NCBI GenBank assembly: GCA_036557405.1
Contig: DATBHO010000029.1
Span: 1-25,328 of the forward strand
DNA length: 25,328 nucleotides
DNA from: TA-21 sp036557405
GTDB lineage: Archaea > Thermoproteota > Nitrososphaeria > Nitrososphaerales > Nitrososphaeraceae
Reading direction: 5' to 3'
How positions within the stretch are numbered: the stretch's first letter is position 1; each line of letters opens with the position of its first letter. Made by a program: the position numbers and the translations under genes. Shown piece by piece: positions 15,690-23,533 of this stretch. The notes below the pieces were generated by a model. That model made no database searches. It was not told the DNA's origin and saw only the letters and a list, made by a program, of their open reading frames with translations.

Positions 15690-16022
15690 TTGGAAGACTC
15701 TCAAATAAAATACAAAATAACTCAACTATCAGACAATGGCATTAACATAACACTCTCTCTGATTGAAGATATCGAACTAGAATCAGTCTCACAACAGCAA
15801 TTAATGCTAGAAGCTGTAGACAGATCCATATCTGATGAAGAAGTAAAGAAGCAGATTAAACCCATTCTTGAAGCGATTCTTCGATCCCAACCTCAAACTG
15901 TTATCAAAACCTATCCAAAGACGACAATACAAATAAACATGCCTCGAAAAAAATACGAGAAAATTGGTAGCCCTATTGTTGGAGCTAAGATTTTGATTGA
16001 TCTAAAGCCTGATACCACATAG
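15690..16022 (+). CDS. Hypothetical protein
   Basis: A 110-residue protein that I do not recognise. It is soluble and has an acidic N-terminal half (IKYKITQLSDNGINITLSLIEDIELE), a helix with SISDEEVKKQIKPILEAIL, and a C-terminal strand region (IQINMPRKKYEKIGSPIVGAKILIDLKP). The alternating pattern suggests a small alpha/beta fold. Its start is TTG at 15690. No motif or conserved neighbour indicates a role. It is divergent from the winged-helix regulator and convergent with another hypothetical. Confidence 0.65.
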   Translation: MEDSQIKYKITQLSDNGINITLSLIEDIELESVSQQQLMLEAVDRSISDEEVKKQIKPILEAILRSQPQTVIKTYPKTTIQINMPRKKYEKIGSPIVGAKILIDLKPDTT

Positions 16023-16136
16023 AACGTATCGTTCTGCTGTCTGAGGTAGTGGATCTAATTTGTATTACTGAATCGAATCGCTCCATTATTAACCCAATTG
16101 AAATTGAAAAATTTTATGCACGATAAATTTCAAAAA

Positions 16137-16439
16137 CTACACCGTGTACATGATACCCCCGGATACTATAGGAACTGCGTCAACGTTAGCAACTTCTTTT
16201 ATCCTAGATATCAAGGCATTAAACCAGAGACTGTCAATCCCCTGACTCCATATGGTTATTTTCTTGTAATCTCTTTTTAATCCATCGTTGAAAAAACCGT
16301 TACAATCTTCTACAGTAATATTGTTGTACTTTTGACTTATTTCATCAATCAATCCTTCAGCTTGATTTACCAAGTACACTATTGTTAGTGTCGGAAAGGG
16401 AATTGTATTCGTAGCGGTTGAAGAAATATCTTCTGCCAT
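16137..16439 (-). CDS. Hypothetical protein
   Basis: A 100-residue protein with no recognised domain. The start MAEDISSTATN is followed by a hydrophobic strand (TLTIVYLVNQAEGLIDEI) and a mixed region (ITIWSQGIDSLWFNALISRIKEV). It is not a clear membrane protein. A TATA-like TATTAAAATAA (about 16454-16464) lies 20-25 bp before the ATG, which favours this strand over the 60-residue plus-strand frame inside it. Convergent and divergent neighbours are also hypotheticals. Confidence 0.6.
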   Translation of the reverse strand: MAEDISSTATNTIPFPTLTIVYLVNQAEGLIDEISQKYNNITVEDCNGFFNDGLKRDYKKITIWSQGIDSLWFNALISRIKEVANVDAVPIVSGGIMYTV

Positions 16440-16584
16440 TCTTTTTCAAGTAGTTATTTTAATAGGTTCAATATCTTGTTTTCGTAGTAATTTCGTCAAA
16501 GTCTCGTCCATTAATTTAATTTTCAAATATTTATTATGATTGACCTAAACATAGATATATTTCTGGTTCACTACATCATCTTCA

Positions 16585-17109
16585 ATGAATGACGTTGACT
16601 TTTTGAACCGTCTGTTAGCAATAAATCCATCTCTAAGATTTTCAGGATTGGTCGAAAAATCTGGTCACCTTTGCGCCAGTGTAGTTCGGGAAGGAATTAA
16701 TGAACATCTTAAAGGTAGAAGTCCAGAAATCAGTTATTCTCAATCTGCGTATATCGTCGAGTTAAGAAAGATATTTGAAAGTGAGTTGGGGAGCCTTAAG
16801 TCGGTGATTTACATTTATGATAAGGTAGTAATGTTTAGCATTCCAATAAAAAACCATATAGTCGTTTTTTCCACAGATAGGAATATCAATATTGAAACTG
16901 TCTTCGAGCAAGCACAAGCGTTCATAATGAATTCTGAAGCCGAGTTAGATTTGGCACTTGATGTGAAAAATATTAGTCAGGATAAAAAAGAAACCGTTAG
17001 GTATTTGTATGATTCTGGAATATCTGAAGAATTAATTGCTGAGCAGGTAGATCTAAATTTAGCAACTGTCAAGGCCTTGATAAAAATCATCACTGGAGAC
17101 ACAAAATAG
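16585..17109 (+). CDS. Thaumarchaeal hypothetical protein with a C-terminal HTH-like segment
   Basis: A 174-residue protein. Residues 1-115 (LLAINPSLRFSGLVEKSGHL, SYSQSAYIVELRKIFESELG, VVMFSIPIKNHIVVFSTD) resemble a widespread small Thaumarchaeota family, possibly the one labelled DUF6659, with a profilin- or roadblock-like strand order; this is from memory. The last 45 residues (KKETVRYLYDSGISEELIAEQVDLNLATVKALIKII) look like a helix-turn-helix of the resolvase or sigma-4 kind, so DNA or protein binding is possible. A TATA box (ATATATTT) about 26 bp before the ATG supports the start. It is monocistronic and its function is unknown. Confidence 0.75.
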   Translation: MNDVDFLNRLLAINPSLRFSGLVEKSGHLCASVVREGINEHLKGRSPEISYSQSAYIVELRKIFESELGSLKSVIYIYDKVVMFSIPIKNHIVVFSTDRNINIETVFEQAQAFIMNSEAELDLALDVKNISQDKKETVRYLYDSGISEELIAEQVDLNLATVKALIKIITGDTK

Positions 17110-17672
17110 TTTAATTCAATTTTTTAATTACTTGGTAATCCAATCATCTTGAAGACTATATTATAATTAACTACTTAAAGATTAAATCTTATGCACTTGC
17201 ATTAATTTCGCCTTTTGGATCCTGCGTCTTTATTTTTATTATAACTATTTCAATTTTTTTTGTTTCCTGTAGTAATTATGGTACATTACATGATACCAAT
17301 AGGCCAAGCCTACTTGTCGAAGATAACTTTCCTGAAGCTCTAGAATCAGGAATTCCATCAATTACCTGTACGAAGAATATGATTAAATCAATGCCTGTCT
17401 AAGAAATAAGATAATTCTATGGTTGCAATTATTTGCGAATTTATAAATGTAAGAGACAAGCAGATTCATTAGTATTATTGATTCCAGAAGTTGCAAACCA
17501 TCTATCACCGGTCCAGCTTTGAGATTCATTCTTTCTAGAGTTTTAATCACGAGCTTCTAAGAGCTTGACATAGTTTAATCTGAAGTCATTGCCTAAGGAA
17601 CCATAATGTACAAATTGGAGACGTAGATCAATCACCATCATTAAAATATTCGTACTTTATACAAATAGGCAA
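17110..17672. other. Gene-poor region with an open frame lacking a start codon
   Basis: This stretch of 563 bp has no assigned gene. The plus-strand frame 17139-17402 is open for 87 codons and reads like a hydrophobic segment ending in a lipobox-like FFVSCSNYG, followed by a polar tail. It has no ATG, GTG or TTG before its last residues. It may be a decayed gene, or expressed from an unusual start. The remainder (17403-17672) shows stops in all frames, with no tRNA fold or array. Confidence 0.45.
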
Positions 17673-18419
17673 CTAGAATTTGAGCAAGCTTAGGATTTTT
17701 TCGAATTTTTCACGGCTCATGTTCATTTTATAATCTTTGATACATTTCAAAATATGACTCCTGTCATTATCTAACGTTCCTTTAAGTCTATTAAAAATTG
17801 GACCATGGAGAAAAATTCCCTGAGAAATGCTAGTTACGTTACTGGTTCTCCTTCTCGTACTTGATGTTTCAAAATCCAAAATTGTCGGGTTACCTTCCTT
17901 GGATATAATTATATGACTATCAGTCCTATTTAGCTGACCGTGATCAAGCTTAAGGCAGTCTAGTAAAAAACATTGCTCAAGTATGCAAATAGTACATTTT
18001 AGAATTCTGTCTATTTCAGTATTTTTTCGACAATACCAATCTAGAATATTTAAACCCCTGACAAATTCCATCAATATAAAATTTTCAGAATAATTTACTA
18101 GAAAAGGACCAATCCCAATGGAATTCGCAAGAGATTGATATACTACTTCATCATACATGTTGATTCTATTAGAATCAGTCCTCCTTATCTTTAAAACAAA
18201 AAATTTCCTTCTATTTTTAACTAATGTAACTAAGCCAACAGAACCCTTACCAAGTATGAATATTTTATGCAATTGAACTTTACCAAAGGAGAATACGGAG
18301 CTAATGTCCAAGGATATTAACTCTCGCACCCTGCTGTCAAAGGTATTATGATCAAATAAGGGATAAGTTATCAAAAATTTCAATTTTTCCCTATTTTCGC
18401 TGGCTAATAAATTATCCAT
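17673..18419 (-). CDS. Small protein kinase-like protein (COG2112-type)
   Basis: A 248-residue protein with a compact eukaryotic-type kinase fold. The glycine loop is LGKGSVGLV (from about 56) and the VAIK-like lysine is in VLKIRR (about 77). A catalytic-loop-like DHGQLNRTDSHI (159-170) and DFE (182-184), in place of DFG, follow. It resembles the predicted archaeal Ser/Thr kinases of COG2112 and the RIO/Bud32 group, which often have HxQL and DFE-like motifs. The start at 18419 overlaps the cca gene by 8 nt, suggesting translational coupling; 18437 is an alternative. As the third gene of thpR-cca-kinase it may act on tRNA or translation factors, but the substrate is unknown. Both nucleotide-binding residues are present, so activity is plausible. 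Confidence 0.75.
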   Translation of the reverse strand: MDNLLASENREKLKFLITYPLFDHNTFDSRVRELISLDISSVFSFGKVQLHKIFILGKGSVGLVTLVKNRRKFFVLKIRRTDSNRINMYDEVVYQSLANSIGIGPFLVNYSENFILMEFVRGLNILDWYCRKNTEIDRILKCTICILEQCFLLDCLKLDHGQLNRTDSHIIISKEGNPTILDFETSSTRRRTSNVTSISQGIFLHGPIFNRLKGTLDNDRSHILKCIKDYKMNMSREKFEKILSLLKF

Positions 18420-19752
18420 TACTAACCATTTGATCAATAGCGCTGTAAATAAAACTGCTCAGCTTCCTCTCATTTCCCATATAAATGGAGTAACCATTTT
18501 TAAGATCTAGTGAAATGCCATTGTGGGATCCAGAATCTATGTCGTTTTGAATAATTTGACGTGCGTATTGTTTTATTGAAGTCATTTTCCTTTGTTCAAT
18601 ACTTACAATTCTCATGTCGTCAGTCCATATCATAATGGATTTCTTTATCCTCTTCTTGATAAACGAATCAGTTTCACTTTTCAGAAATATTTTAGGTCCC
18701 AAATTTAGATTTATTTTAGAAAGATTTGGAAATTTAATCATGAAGATTAATACTGCTCGTTCTCCCTCATCAGTAAAACAAAAATTCCTTATTATTTCAA
18801 ATCCTGTAATTGATAGCTGTTTTGAGATGCTTGTTAATTTCTTGTTAAGCTGTCCCCATAATATATCGGGACTTCTATTCTGTATTTTGAAATCAATTAT
18901 TAACAAATTTGAAATAATATGACTTATTTTTTTTGTATTAGATCTGTGAGGTTTCATAAAAAATTGCTTAGAAGGTGACTTTAGAAAAAGTCTCGATGCC
19001 AGAACAAATTTTGAAAGGCACTCTGTAGATATTGCCGCTCCGAGGTTTCTATTTGAATCAATAGGATCAATTATTATGATGGGACTTGCAAATTTTTCTA
19101 TTGCTTGTTTATCTGGCGGATAAAGTGAAACGACGTAGTTTGGTGTCAAGTTGGCAAATACTTGGAGTACATTTTTGAATGATCCATAGATCAAAACAAG
19201 TACTTCTGTCACATACCCGCTAAATCCAGAAATCGATATCTGAGAACCATATATTCCAAATGATTTTAAGAATTTTTTTAGCACCCTTACTTCACTTTTT
19301 AAAAATTCGTTTAGCTTCGTTCCCATGAAAATAGTATGAAACGGGGATCTGTCTGCGGCACTTCTCCAATTATTCTTTTCAACCTTGTAGCAAGGCACTA
19401 TGTTTATTCTGATTCCATTCACCTTTCCCTCTACATAAGGATGCTCAGAATATCGTAAATAAGGCCTGTATTTTTTTAAAGCATAAAAACCAACCGATTT
19501 ACCTAGTTCCTCAAACTCATGTCGTTGCACCATTGGGTCTATCATTACAAAAAAGTCTATGTCAGTATCATTTTCAAGCCATGTACCTTTGGCAAATGAG
19601 CCGCCGACTATCACTTTTAGGATTCTATTGTCCTTAAAGTTTGCAATTTGATTTTGTATTTCTTCTGATATTTTTTCTAATTTTTTCTGTTTTGACAATG
19701 ACGGAATGGATGATACTGATATCACTTGTGTGATGTCGTCTATATTGTTCAT
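18412..19752 (-). CDS. cca: CCA tRNA nucleotidyltransferase (archaeal class I)
   Basis: Adds or repairs the 3' CCA end of tRNAs without a template. The nucleotidyltransferase core shows GGSFAKGTWLENDTDIDFF (50-68), with the GS motif and D64/D66. The region GIRINIVPCYKV (113-124), then SAADRSPFHT and GYVTEVLVLIYGSF, follows the class I archaeal enzymes. The 446-residue length fits. In Archaeoglobus fulgidus the three carboxylates are, as I recall, Glu59, Asp61 and Asp110, the last in a DVVPCY context. Here the matching residue is Asn117 (codon AAC at 19404-19402), so the third carboxylate seems missing. The start overlaps thpR by 4 nt (ATGA), and the kinase-like gene overlaps its end by 8 nt. 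The genes are therefore almost certainly one operon. Confidence 0.93.
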   Translation of the reverse strand: MNNIDDITQVISVSSIPSLSKQKKLEKISEEIQNQIANFKDNRILKVIVGGSFAKGTWLENDTDIDFFVMIDPMVQRHEFEELGKSVGFYALKKYRPYLRYSEHPYVEGKVNGIRINIVPCYKVEKNNWRSAADRSPFHTIFMGTKLNEFLKSEVRVLKKFLKSFGIYGSQISISGFSGYVTEVLVLIYGSFKNVLQVFANLTPNYVVSLYPPDKQAIEKFASPIIIIDPIDSNRNLGAAISTECLSKFVLASRLFLKSPSKQFFMKPHRSNTKKISHIISNLLIIDFKIQNRSPDILWGQLNKKLTSISKQLSITGFEIIRNFCFTDEGERAVLIFMIKFPNLSKINLNLGPKIFLKSETDSFIKKRIKKSIMIWTDDMRIVSIEQRKMTSIKQYARQIIQNDIDSGSHNGISLDLKNGYSIYMGNERKLSSFIYSAIDQMVSNG

Positions 19753-20309
19753 TTGCCCTTCACCGAAATTATGTTCTCATATATAGAACCGTAATTTGTA
19801 ATCGTACTCTTCTTTACAGAAATTGTATCTATTATATCACTAATAATGAATTTAGATTCAATGTTATTTAGATTCAAATTTAGGTATACCTTCTTTGTTC
19901 TAAATAGGGTTATGTGTGGTCTTATCTCTTTTTTTCTCTCCTTATATAATTTGAGGTCTAGTTCTCTTAATTTGGACGTCACTGTAATTGACATCTCATT
20001 GAATGAACGCTCTGTTGTTTCATTTAACCCGATCCATACAACTCTAGCATTATTACTATTTGGAAATACTCCAATCCTATCGTAAATGATCTGAAATGAT
20101 TGAAACTCAATCTCAGCAATTTTGGCTACTATCTTGTTAAGTATTGTATTGTTAATTTCTCCGAAGAACACCAGCGTAAAGTGAAAATTCTCCGGCCGTA
20201 CTAGTTTTAGATTTTTATGATCCAATTTCAGATAGGTAACCAAATTTTGTTGGATCTTTTGAATTTCTTTTTTTTTGTAAATGTCTGCGGCTACAAACAC
20301 TCTTTGCAC
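19749..20309 (-). CDS. thpR: RNA 2',3'-cyclic phosphodiesterase (2'-5' RNA ligase family)
   Basis: A 2H phosphoesterase of 186 residues that opens 2',3'-cyclic phosphates at RNA ends and can join tRNA halves in vitro. Both catalytic HxTx motifs are present: HFTL at 43-46 and HITL at 132-135. FVAADI at the N-terminus, LVFFGEI and RVVWIGL are also typical. The start is GTG at 20309, immediately before the conserved strand. A TTAATATT box lies about 27 bp upstream. It heads the thpR-cca-kinase operon. The thpR-cca pairing recurs in archaea and fits a shared role at tRNA ends. Confidence 0.93.
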   Translation of the reverse strand: MQRVFVAADIYKKKEIQKIQQNLVTYLKLDHKNLKLVRPENFHFTLVFFGEINNTILNKIVAKIAEIEFQSFQIIYDRIGVFPNSNNARVVWIGLNETTERSFNEMSITVTSKLRELDLKLYKERKKEIRPHITLFRTKKVYLNLNLNNIESKFIISDIIDTISVKKSTITNYGSIYENIISVKGK

Positions 20310-20453
20310 TTTAACAAATTATCTATATAACTAATATTAAAATTTGAACATATTTAAATTTAGAATTTTATTCTGCTAGCTACAAACCATATCACCTAGA
20401 CCGTCTTCAATTTATAGCAAAAATTAAATAATTTATTAAAACACATTTTGAAT

Positions 20454-20960
20454 ATGTTATTTGGAAGGAATAAGTTAAAGGAGGGCGATTATGTTTTCAT
20501 ATCTCAGGAATATTCTGAAAAAATAAGGCTTATTATCGGAAGGATCATTCATTTGGCTGGTTCTGTCGCAAGAATAAGAGGTTCATATATTATACCCTTG
20601 GGCTTGCTCGAAAAAGTTACTTCTGGCAGAGGAGAGGGTAGACCAAGACAAGTTCTTGAAAATCCCGATCCGAACAATTGTATATTCCTACTAATTGATA
20701 ATGTTGAAACTGGCAATATTGATGAGGAAATTGATATAAGTTCAGCAAAAATGAATTGGATAAATGAAGAAAGGTTTCACGTACTTGATGGATGGATAAA
20801 AGAAAATCTTCCTGAACTCTTTGCTAATGTATTAAGAGCTGCATCTATTGAAGATAGAATGCAGGCTAGATCTATATTATTGGAAAAGATGAATTCACTA
20901 TATGAAAGGGATCTAAAGGACCACATGTATGCTGTTGCGAGAAGTACGAAAATATTATGA
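20454..20960 (+). CDS. Hypothetical protein upstream of L12
   Basis: A 168-residue soluble protein that I cannot assign. The N-terminal half looks like a small beta-barrel (KEGDYVFISQEYSEKIRLIIGRIIHLAGSVARIRG), and GRGEGRPRQVLENPDP follows. The C-terminal half is helical (ERFHVLDGWIKENLPELFANVLRAAS, ILLEKMNSLYERDL). The arrangement could suit an RNA- or protein-binding module. The frame starts at TTG 20448; I prefer ATG at 20454, with AT-rich TATA-like sequence 20-29 bp upstream. It ends 43 bp before the L12 start and is co-directional, but a separate TATA box lies between them. Confidence 0.7.
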   Translation: MLFGRNKLKEGDYVFISQEYSEKIRLIIGRIIHLAGSVARIRGSYIIPLGLLEKVTSGRGEGRPRQVLENPDPNNCIFLLIDNVETGNIDEEIDISSAKMNWINEERFHVLDGWIKENLPELFANVLRAASIEDRMQARSILLEKMNSLYERDLKDHMYAVARSTKIL

Positions 20961-20969
20961 TTTGAAAGT

Positions 20970-20978
20970 TTTATATTA
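20970..20978 (+). promoter_or_regulatory. TATA box of the L12 gene
   Basis: TTTATATTA is centred about 30 bp before the ATG at 21004, predicting a transcription start near 21000 and a leader of only a few bases. Confidence 0.5.
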
Positions 20979-21003
20979 TGGTCATGGATAGAGCATTCAT
21001 AAA

Positions 21004-21312
21004 ATGGAATACGTATATGCTGCATTGTTATTACATAAATTAAACAAGGATATAACCGAAGATACTGTAAAAAATGTCATAAAAGCTACTGGAGCAAATC
21101 CAGATGAAGTTAAGGTAAAGGCGTTGGTGGCAGCCTTGAGCGAAGTGAACATAGAGGAATCTCTTAAATCAACTCCAATGGCCATGGCAGTACCTGCAAC
21201 TGCACCTACCACATCAGATAATACGCAAGCAAAGGATGAAAAGAAAGAAGAGAAAAAGGACGAAAAGAAAGAAGAAGAAGCTCTAGAAGGATTATCCTCT
21301 TTATTTGGTTAA
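21004..21312 (+). CDS. rpl12: Ribosomal protein L12 (archaeal P1 stalk protein)
   Basis: The stalk protein that binds L10 as dimers and recruits GTPase translation factors. The N-terminal dimerisation domain (MEYVYAALLLHKLNKDITEDTVKNVIKATG...VKALVAALSEVNI) is typical. A proline/alanine hinge (VPATAPTTS) and a highly charged lysine/glutamate tail lead to the conserved EGLSSLFG end, which contacts elongation factors. The 102-residue length is normal. It is transcribed convergently to the L1-L10 operon, not downstream of L10 as in most archaea. It appears to have its own TATA box and a T-run terminator. Confidence 0.95.
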   Translation: MEYVYAALLLHKLNKDITEDTVKNVIKATGANPDEVKVKALVAALSEVNIEESLKSTPMAMAVPATAPTTSDNTQAKDEKKEEKKDEKKEEEALEGLSSLFG

Positions 21313-21331
21313 GTCTTACTTTTCTCATCAA

Positions 21332-21338
21332 TTTTTTT
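21332..21338 (+). terminator. T-tract terminator after L12
   Basis: Seven consecutive T start 20 bases after the L12 stop, in the gap between the convergent L12 and L10 genes. The T-run fits archaeal intrinsic termination. Confidence 0.4.
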
Positions 21339-21467
21339 ACATTTAGACCTTCTGTATTTTCTATGAGAAATTATTTCGCGATGACGAAGTCATAAAAAGA
21401 ACTTTATTTCTTATATTTTATCACGACTGAGAACTAAAGATTTACCAATGGGTCGGATTCTGTCGAA

Positions 21468-22352
21468 TTAGCTGTATGAGTAACCTTTGTTCTTCAACAT
21501 AGCCGCTAGATTGTTAGCTTTCATTGCTGATAGTGATATGATTCGTCCTAAAGTCTCTTTTGACAAATAATTTGCTTCAAGCGCCAAGGATTGGGCCTGT
21601 CCGAGCGCCTTTGGCAAAAGATATTCCATGGACTCTTTCGTAAAATAACTTGACTCAACTGCAAGTGATACAGACTCATTATATGATCTGTTTAATTCAT
21701 TTCTAAATTCATTTAGATCAATTCTTAGATCATTTTCCGCAAATACCAAGTTATCTGCAAGAGCATAGTTTACTGCAATTCCTGCTTCAATTGGCTTTAT
21801 GTTCAATTTTGATAGTAGAGACGCAAGTTTTGTAGAAATTACATCACCTGGTTTTGCGACAACTGTATCTTTACTTACCCATATTGTTCCTTGATCAATC
21901 TTAGTAGCCACGTTCGCTTCTTTGAATTCCGATAATACAGGACCAGGAGTTATTCCTGTATCGCCAGATGGAATGATTATTTCAGTTTTTGTAATGTCTC
22001 CACCTTTTGCTGCTAGAAATACCTTGTTTTGATCGAATATGAGATTAAGTTTGAAAGGACTAATATTGGTAAACATAAGTGCACATTGTTCCTCTAGTTG
22101 GGAACTCAATTTATCAATTCCCTCTATGTCAGATATATTCTCAAATGCCTTTTGTGTTACCCTATTTTTTATTACTTTAATTATAATATCCTTGTGGAAT
22201 TTTTTTCGTATCATCATTAGTTGTGTTGCTCGAACTTTGTTAATTTTTGAGAGTGCAATAACCTTATAAGATTTTGGGAGTTCAAGCATTAGTTTATGCA
22301 ATTCTTGTTTTCCTTTTGGGTAGATTGTCCTAGTATGTTTTTTTGATTCCAA
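21468..22352 (-). CDS. rpl10: Ribosomal protein L10 (archaeal P0 stalk base)
   Basis: The stalk base protein, which binds 23S rRNA and carries L12 dimers. The N-terminal rRNA-binding domain begins with KKHTRTIYPKGKQELHKLM and includes VIALSKINKVRATQLMMIRKKF. The insertion domain includes GDTGITPGPVLSEFKEANVATKIDQGTIWVSKDTVVAKPGD, an archaeal/eukaryotic feature. A long C-terminal helix with repeated LA-rich segments (QAQSLALEANYLSKETL) is the L12-binding spine. The usual charged LFG tail is absent: the protein ends MLKNKGYSYS. The start is TTG at 22352, only 11 nt after the L1 stop, so it is translated from the L1-L10 mRNA. Confidence 0.95.
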   Translation of the reverse strand: MESKKHTRTIYPKGKQELHKLMLELPKSYKVIALSKINKVRATQLMMIRKKFHKDIIIKVIKNRVTQKAFENISDIEGIDKLSSQLEEQCALMFTNISPFKLNLIFDQNKVFLAAKGGDITKTEIIIPSGDTGITPGPVLSEFKEANVATKIDQGTIWVSKDTVVAKPGDVISTKLASLLSKLNIKPIEAGIAVNYALADNLVFAENDLRIDLNEFRNELNRSYNESVSLAVESSYFTKESMEYLLPKALGQAQSLALEANYLSKETLGRIISLSAMKANNLAAMLKNKGYSYS

Positions 22353-22363
22353 AGTATATCGCC

Positions 22364-23026
22364 TTACTTTTGTTTATCTCCTACTGTCGAAGCCTTGGAT
22401 GGATTGCTCATTGTGAACTTTATAGACATATCACGGATATTCTTGTCCCCCTGCGGTAATTTTTTTTCAACTGAGGCTATTACGGCTAGTGCATTCTTTA
22501 CAAGATGTTCATCTTCCATTTTTTCGTCGCCTATCTTTGCAGATATGTTAAGTTGGTTCTTTGTCCTTGCTCTGACAGAGCCCCTGAACCTTTCTGCAAT
22601 GTTCTCTATTGGAGCTCCATAAGCAATTGGCGATGGCATTTTACCCTTGGGTCCCATGAACTGTCCTAGGGAGCGACCAACACTGGACATGAGCGAAGTG
22701 TCAGCCAAGAAGAAATCGTATGCTTTTACAACCTTTCTCGCATCCTTTTTATTCGTCGCAAGTCTGTCTAGTTCGTCAGGATCAATGACTCTATCGACTT
22801 CAGCCTTTTTAGCTCTCATTCCCATATCTCCAGATGCAAATACGCATATGCTTGAAGACTTGGTTGTCTTATTGGGCAGGCTTACTACTTCATTAATACT
22901 AAATCCTTTTTTGACATCAATGTCCTTTAATATGAGGCTCAATTCTGCGGACTGGGTGAAATTGCGCTTTTTAAATCCATCACGCGCATTTTTAATCATA
23001 TTTTTTAACACATTATCATTAAGCAT
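22364..23026 (-). CDS. rpl1: Ribosomal protein L1
   Basis: A large-subunit protein of the L1 stalk near the E site, which in archaea can also repress its own operon by binding mRNA. The domain order is normal: FTQSAELSLILKDIDVKKGF, then the second domain with DDxADxxD-like DPDELDRLATNKKDARKVVKAYDFFLAD. The signature GQFMGPKGKMPSP is present and QLNISAKIGDEKM follows. The 220-residue length fits. The ATG at 23026 is preceded by a TATA box (TTTATAAG, 23053-23060) about 30 bp upstream. It leads the L1-L10 operon. L11, its usual upstream partner, is not in the window, where tRNA-Arg lies instead. Confidence 0.95.
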   Translation of the reverse strand: MLNDNVLKNMIKNARDGFKKRNFTQSAELSLILKDIDVKKGFSINEVVSLPNKTTKSSSICVFASGDMGMRAKKAEVDRVIDPDELDRLATNKKDARKVVKAYDFFLADTSLMSSVGRSLGQFMGPKGKMPSPIAYGAPIENIAERFRGSVRARTKNQLNISAKIGDEKMEDEHLVKNALAVIASVEKKLPQGDKNIRDMSIKFTMSNPSKASTVGDKQK

Positions 23027-23052
23027 AATTGAAAATTTTAGATTTTAAGCCA

Positions 23053-23060
23053 CTTATAAA
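23053..23060 (-). promoter_or_regulatory. TATA box of the L1-L10 operon
   Basis: TTTATAAG on the minus strand is centred about 30 bp before the L1 ATG, predicting a transcript that starts within about five bases of the start codon. A leader this short leaves little room for a 5' L1-binding site, so autoregulation would have to act inside the coding region. Confidence 0.5.
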
Positions 23061-23210
23061 CGTGAGTTGTATATACTAATTCAGTAATTTTTAATTTACG
23101 AGTATTTATTGGTGGTGTTTGGTTTTACTAATATTAAGGTAATAAAGAATTACCCGAATAACTTGCACACTATTATTATTTGATAATCCTTGTGTATGCC
23201 AGAGCAAGAA

Positions 23211-23300
23211 CGGGCCCGGAGGGCTTCGATCCCTCGACTTCCGGCTCTCTTTGTTAGAACTTAGAAGGCAGGCGCTCTATCCAAACTGAGCTACGAGCCC
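23211..23300 (-). tRNA. tRNA-Arg(UCU) with a 15-nt intron
   Basis: The acceptor GGGCTCG pairs with CGGGCCC (one G-U pair), with discriminator G at 23211. The D stem is GCTC/GAGC, and the T arm is GAGGG-ATCGAAG-CCCTC. The anticodon loop is CTTCTA followed by A38, with anticodon TCT. The bases 23247-23261 are removed as an intron at the canonical position 37/38. This places 3-nt bulges TAA and AGA on either side of a short helix (CTT with AAG), cut after the second base of each. The restored anticodon stem, CCTGC with GCCGG, has one T-C mismatch in its middle pair. The tRNA serves AGA/AGG, favoured arginine codons in such AT-rich genomes. Confidence 0.9.
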
Positions 23301-23376
23301 ATTGGCTTTGCGATATTTAGCAATCCTTCGCAAGAGAGAAAAATAAAATATTCACTTATAAACTGTTCAAAACGTG

Positions 23377-23505
23377 ATGCGTTTCATAAACATCAGAGGA
23401 TATGAATTTATAGGGAATTCTAGCCCGAACATTTTTGGTCAGGAGTTGAGTATTGAAATCATCATGCACTCAGAATTTATTTATAACTTAGTATTTGAAT
23501 GTTGA
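23377..23505 (+). CDS. Possible 42-residue protein gene
   Basis: An ATG-initiated frame between tRNA-Arg and the PIG-L gene reads MRFINIRGYEFIGNSS...IYNLVFEC. A CTTATAAA element lies upstream at 23355-23362, but its 18-bp spacing to the ATG does not suit a leaderless start. There is no recognised motif. It is listed as a weak candidate because the rest of the 233-bp gap holds nothing else. Confidence 0.22.
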   Translation: MRFINIRGYEFIGNSSPNIFGQELSIEIIMHSEFIYNLVFEC

Positions 23506-23533
23506 AAACACAGGAGATTATTGTCTATTAGGC

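Noticed and set aside
16098..16280. Plus-strand frame of 60 residues.
   Set aside because: It overlaps the longer minus-strand frame at 16137-16439, which has a TATA-like element at its start.
21235..21290. Purine-rich GAAAAG-type repeats.
   Set aside because: They encode the charged Lys/Glu tail of L12 and need no separate repeat call.
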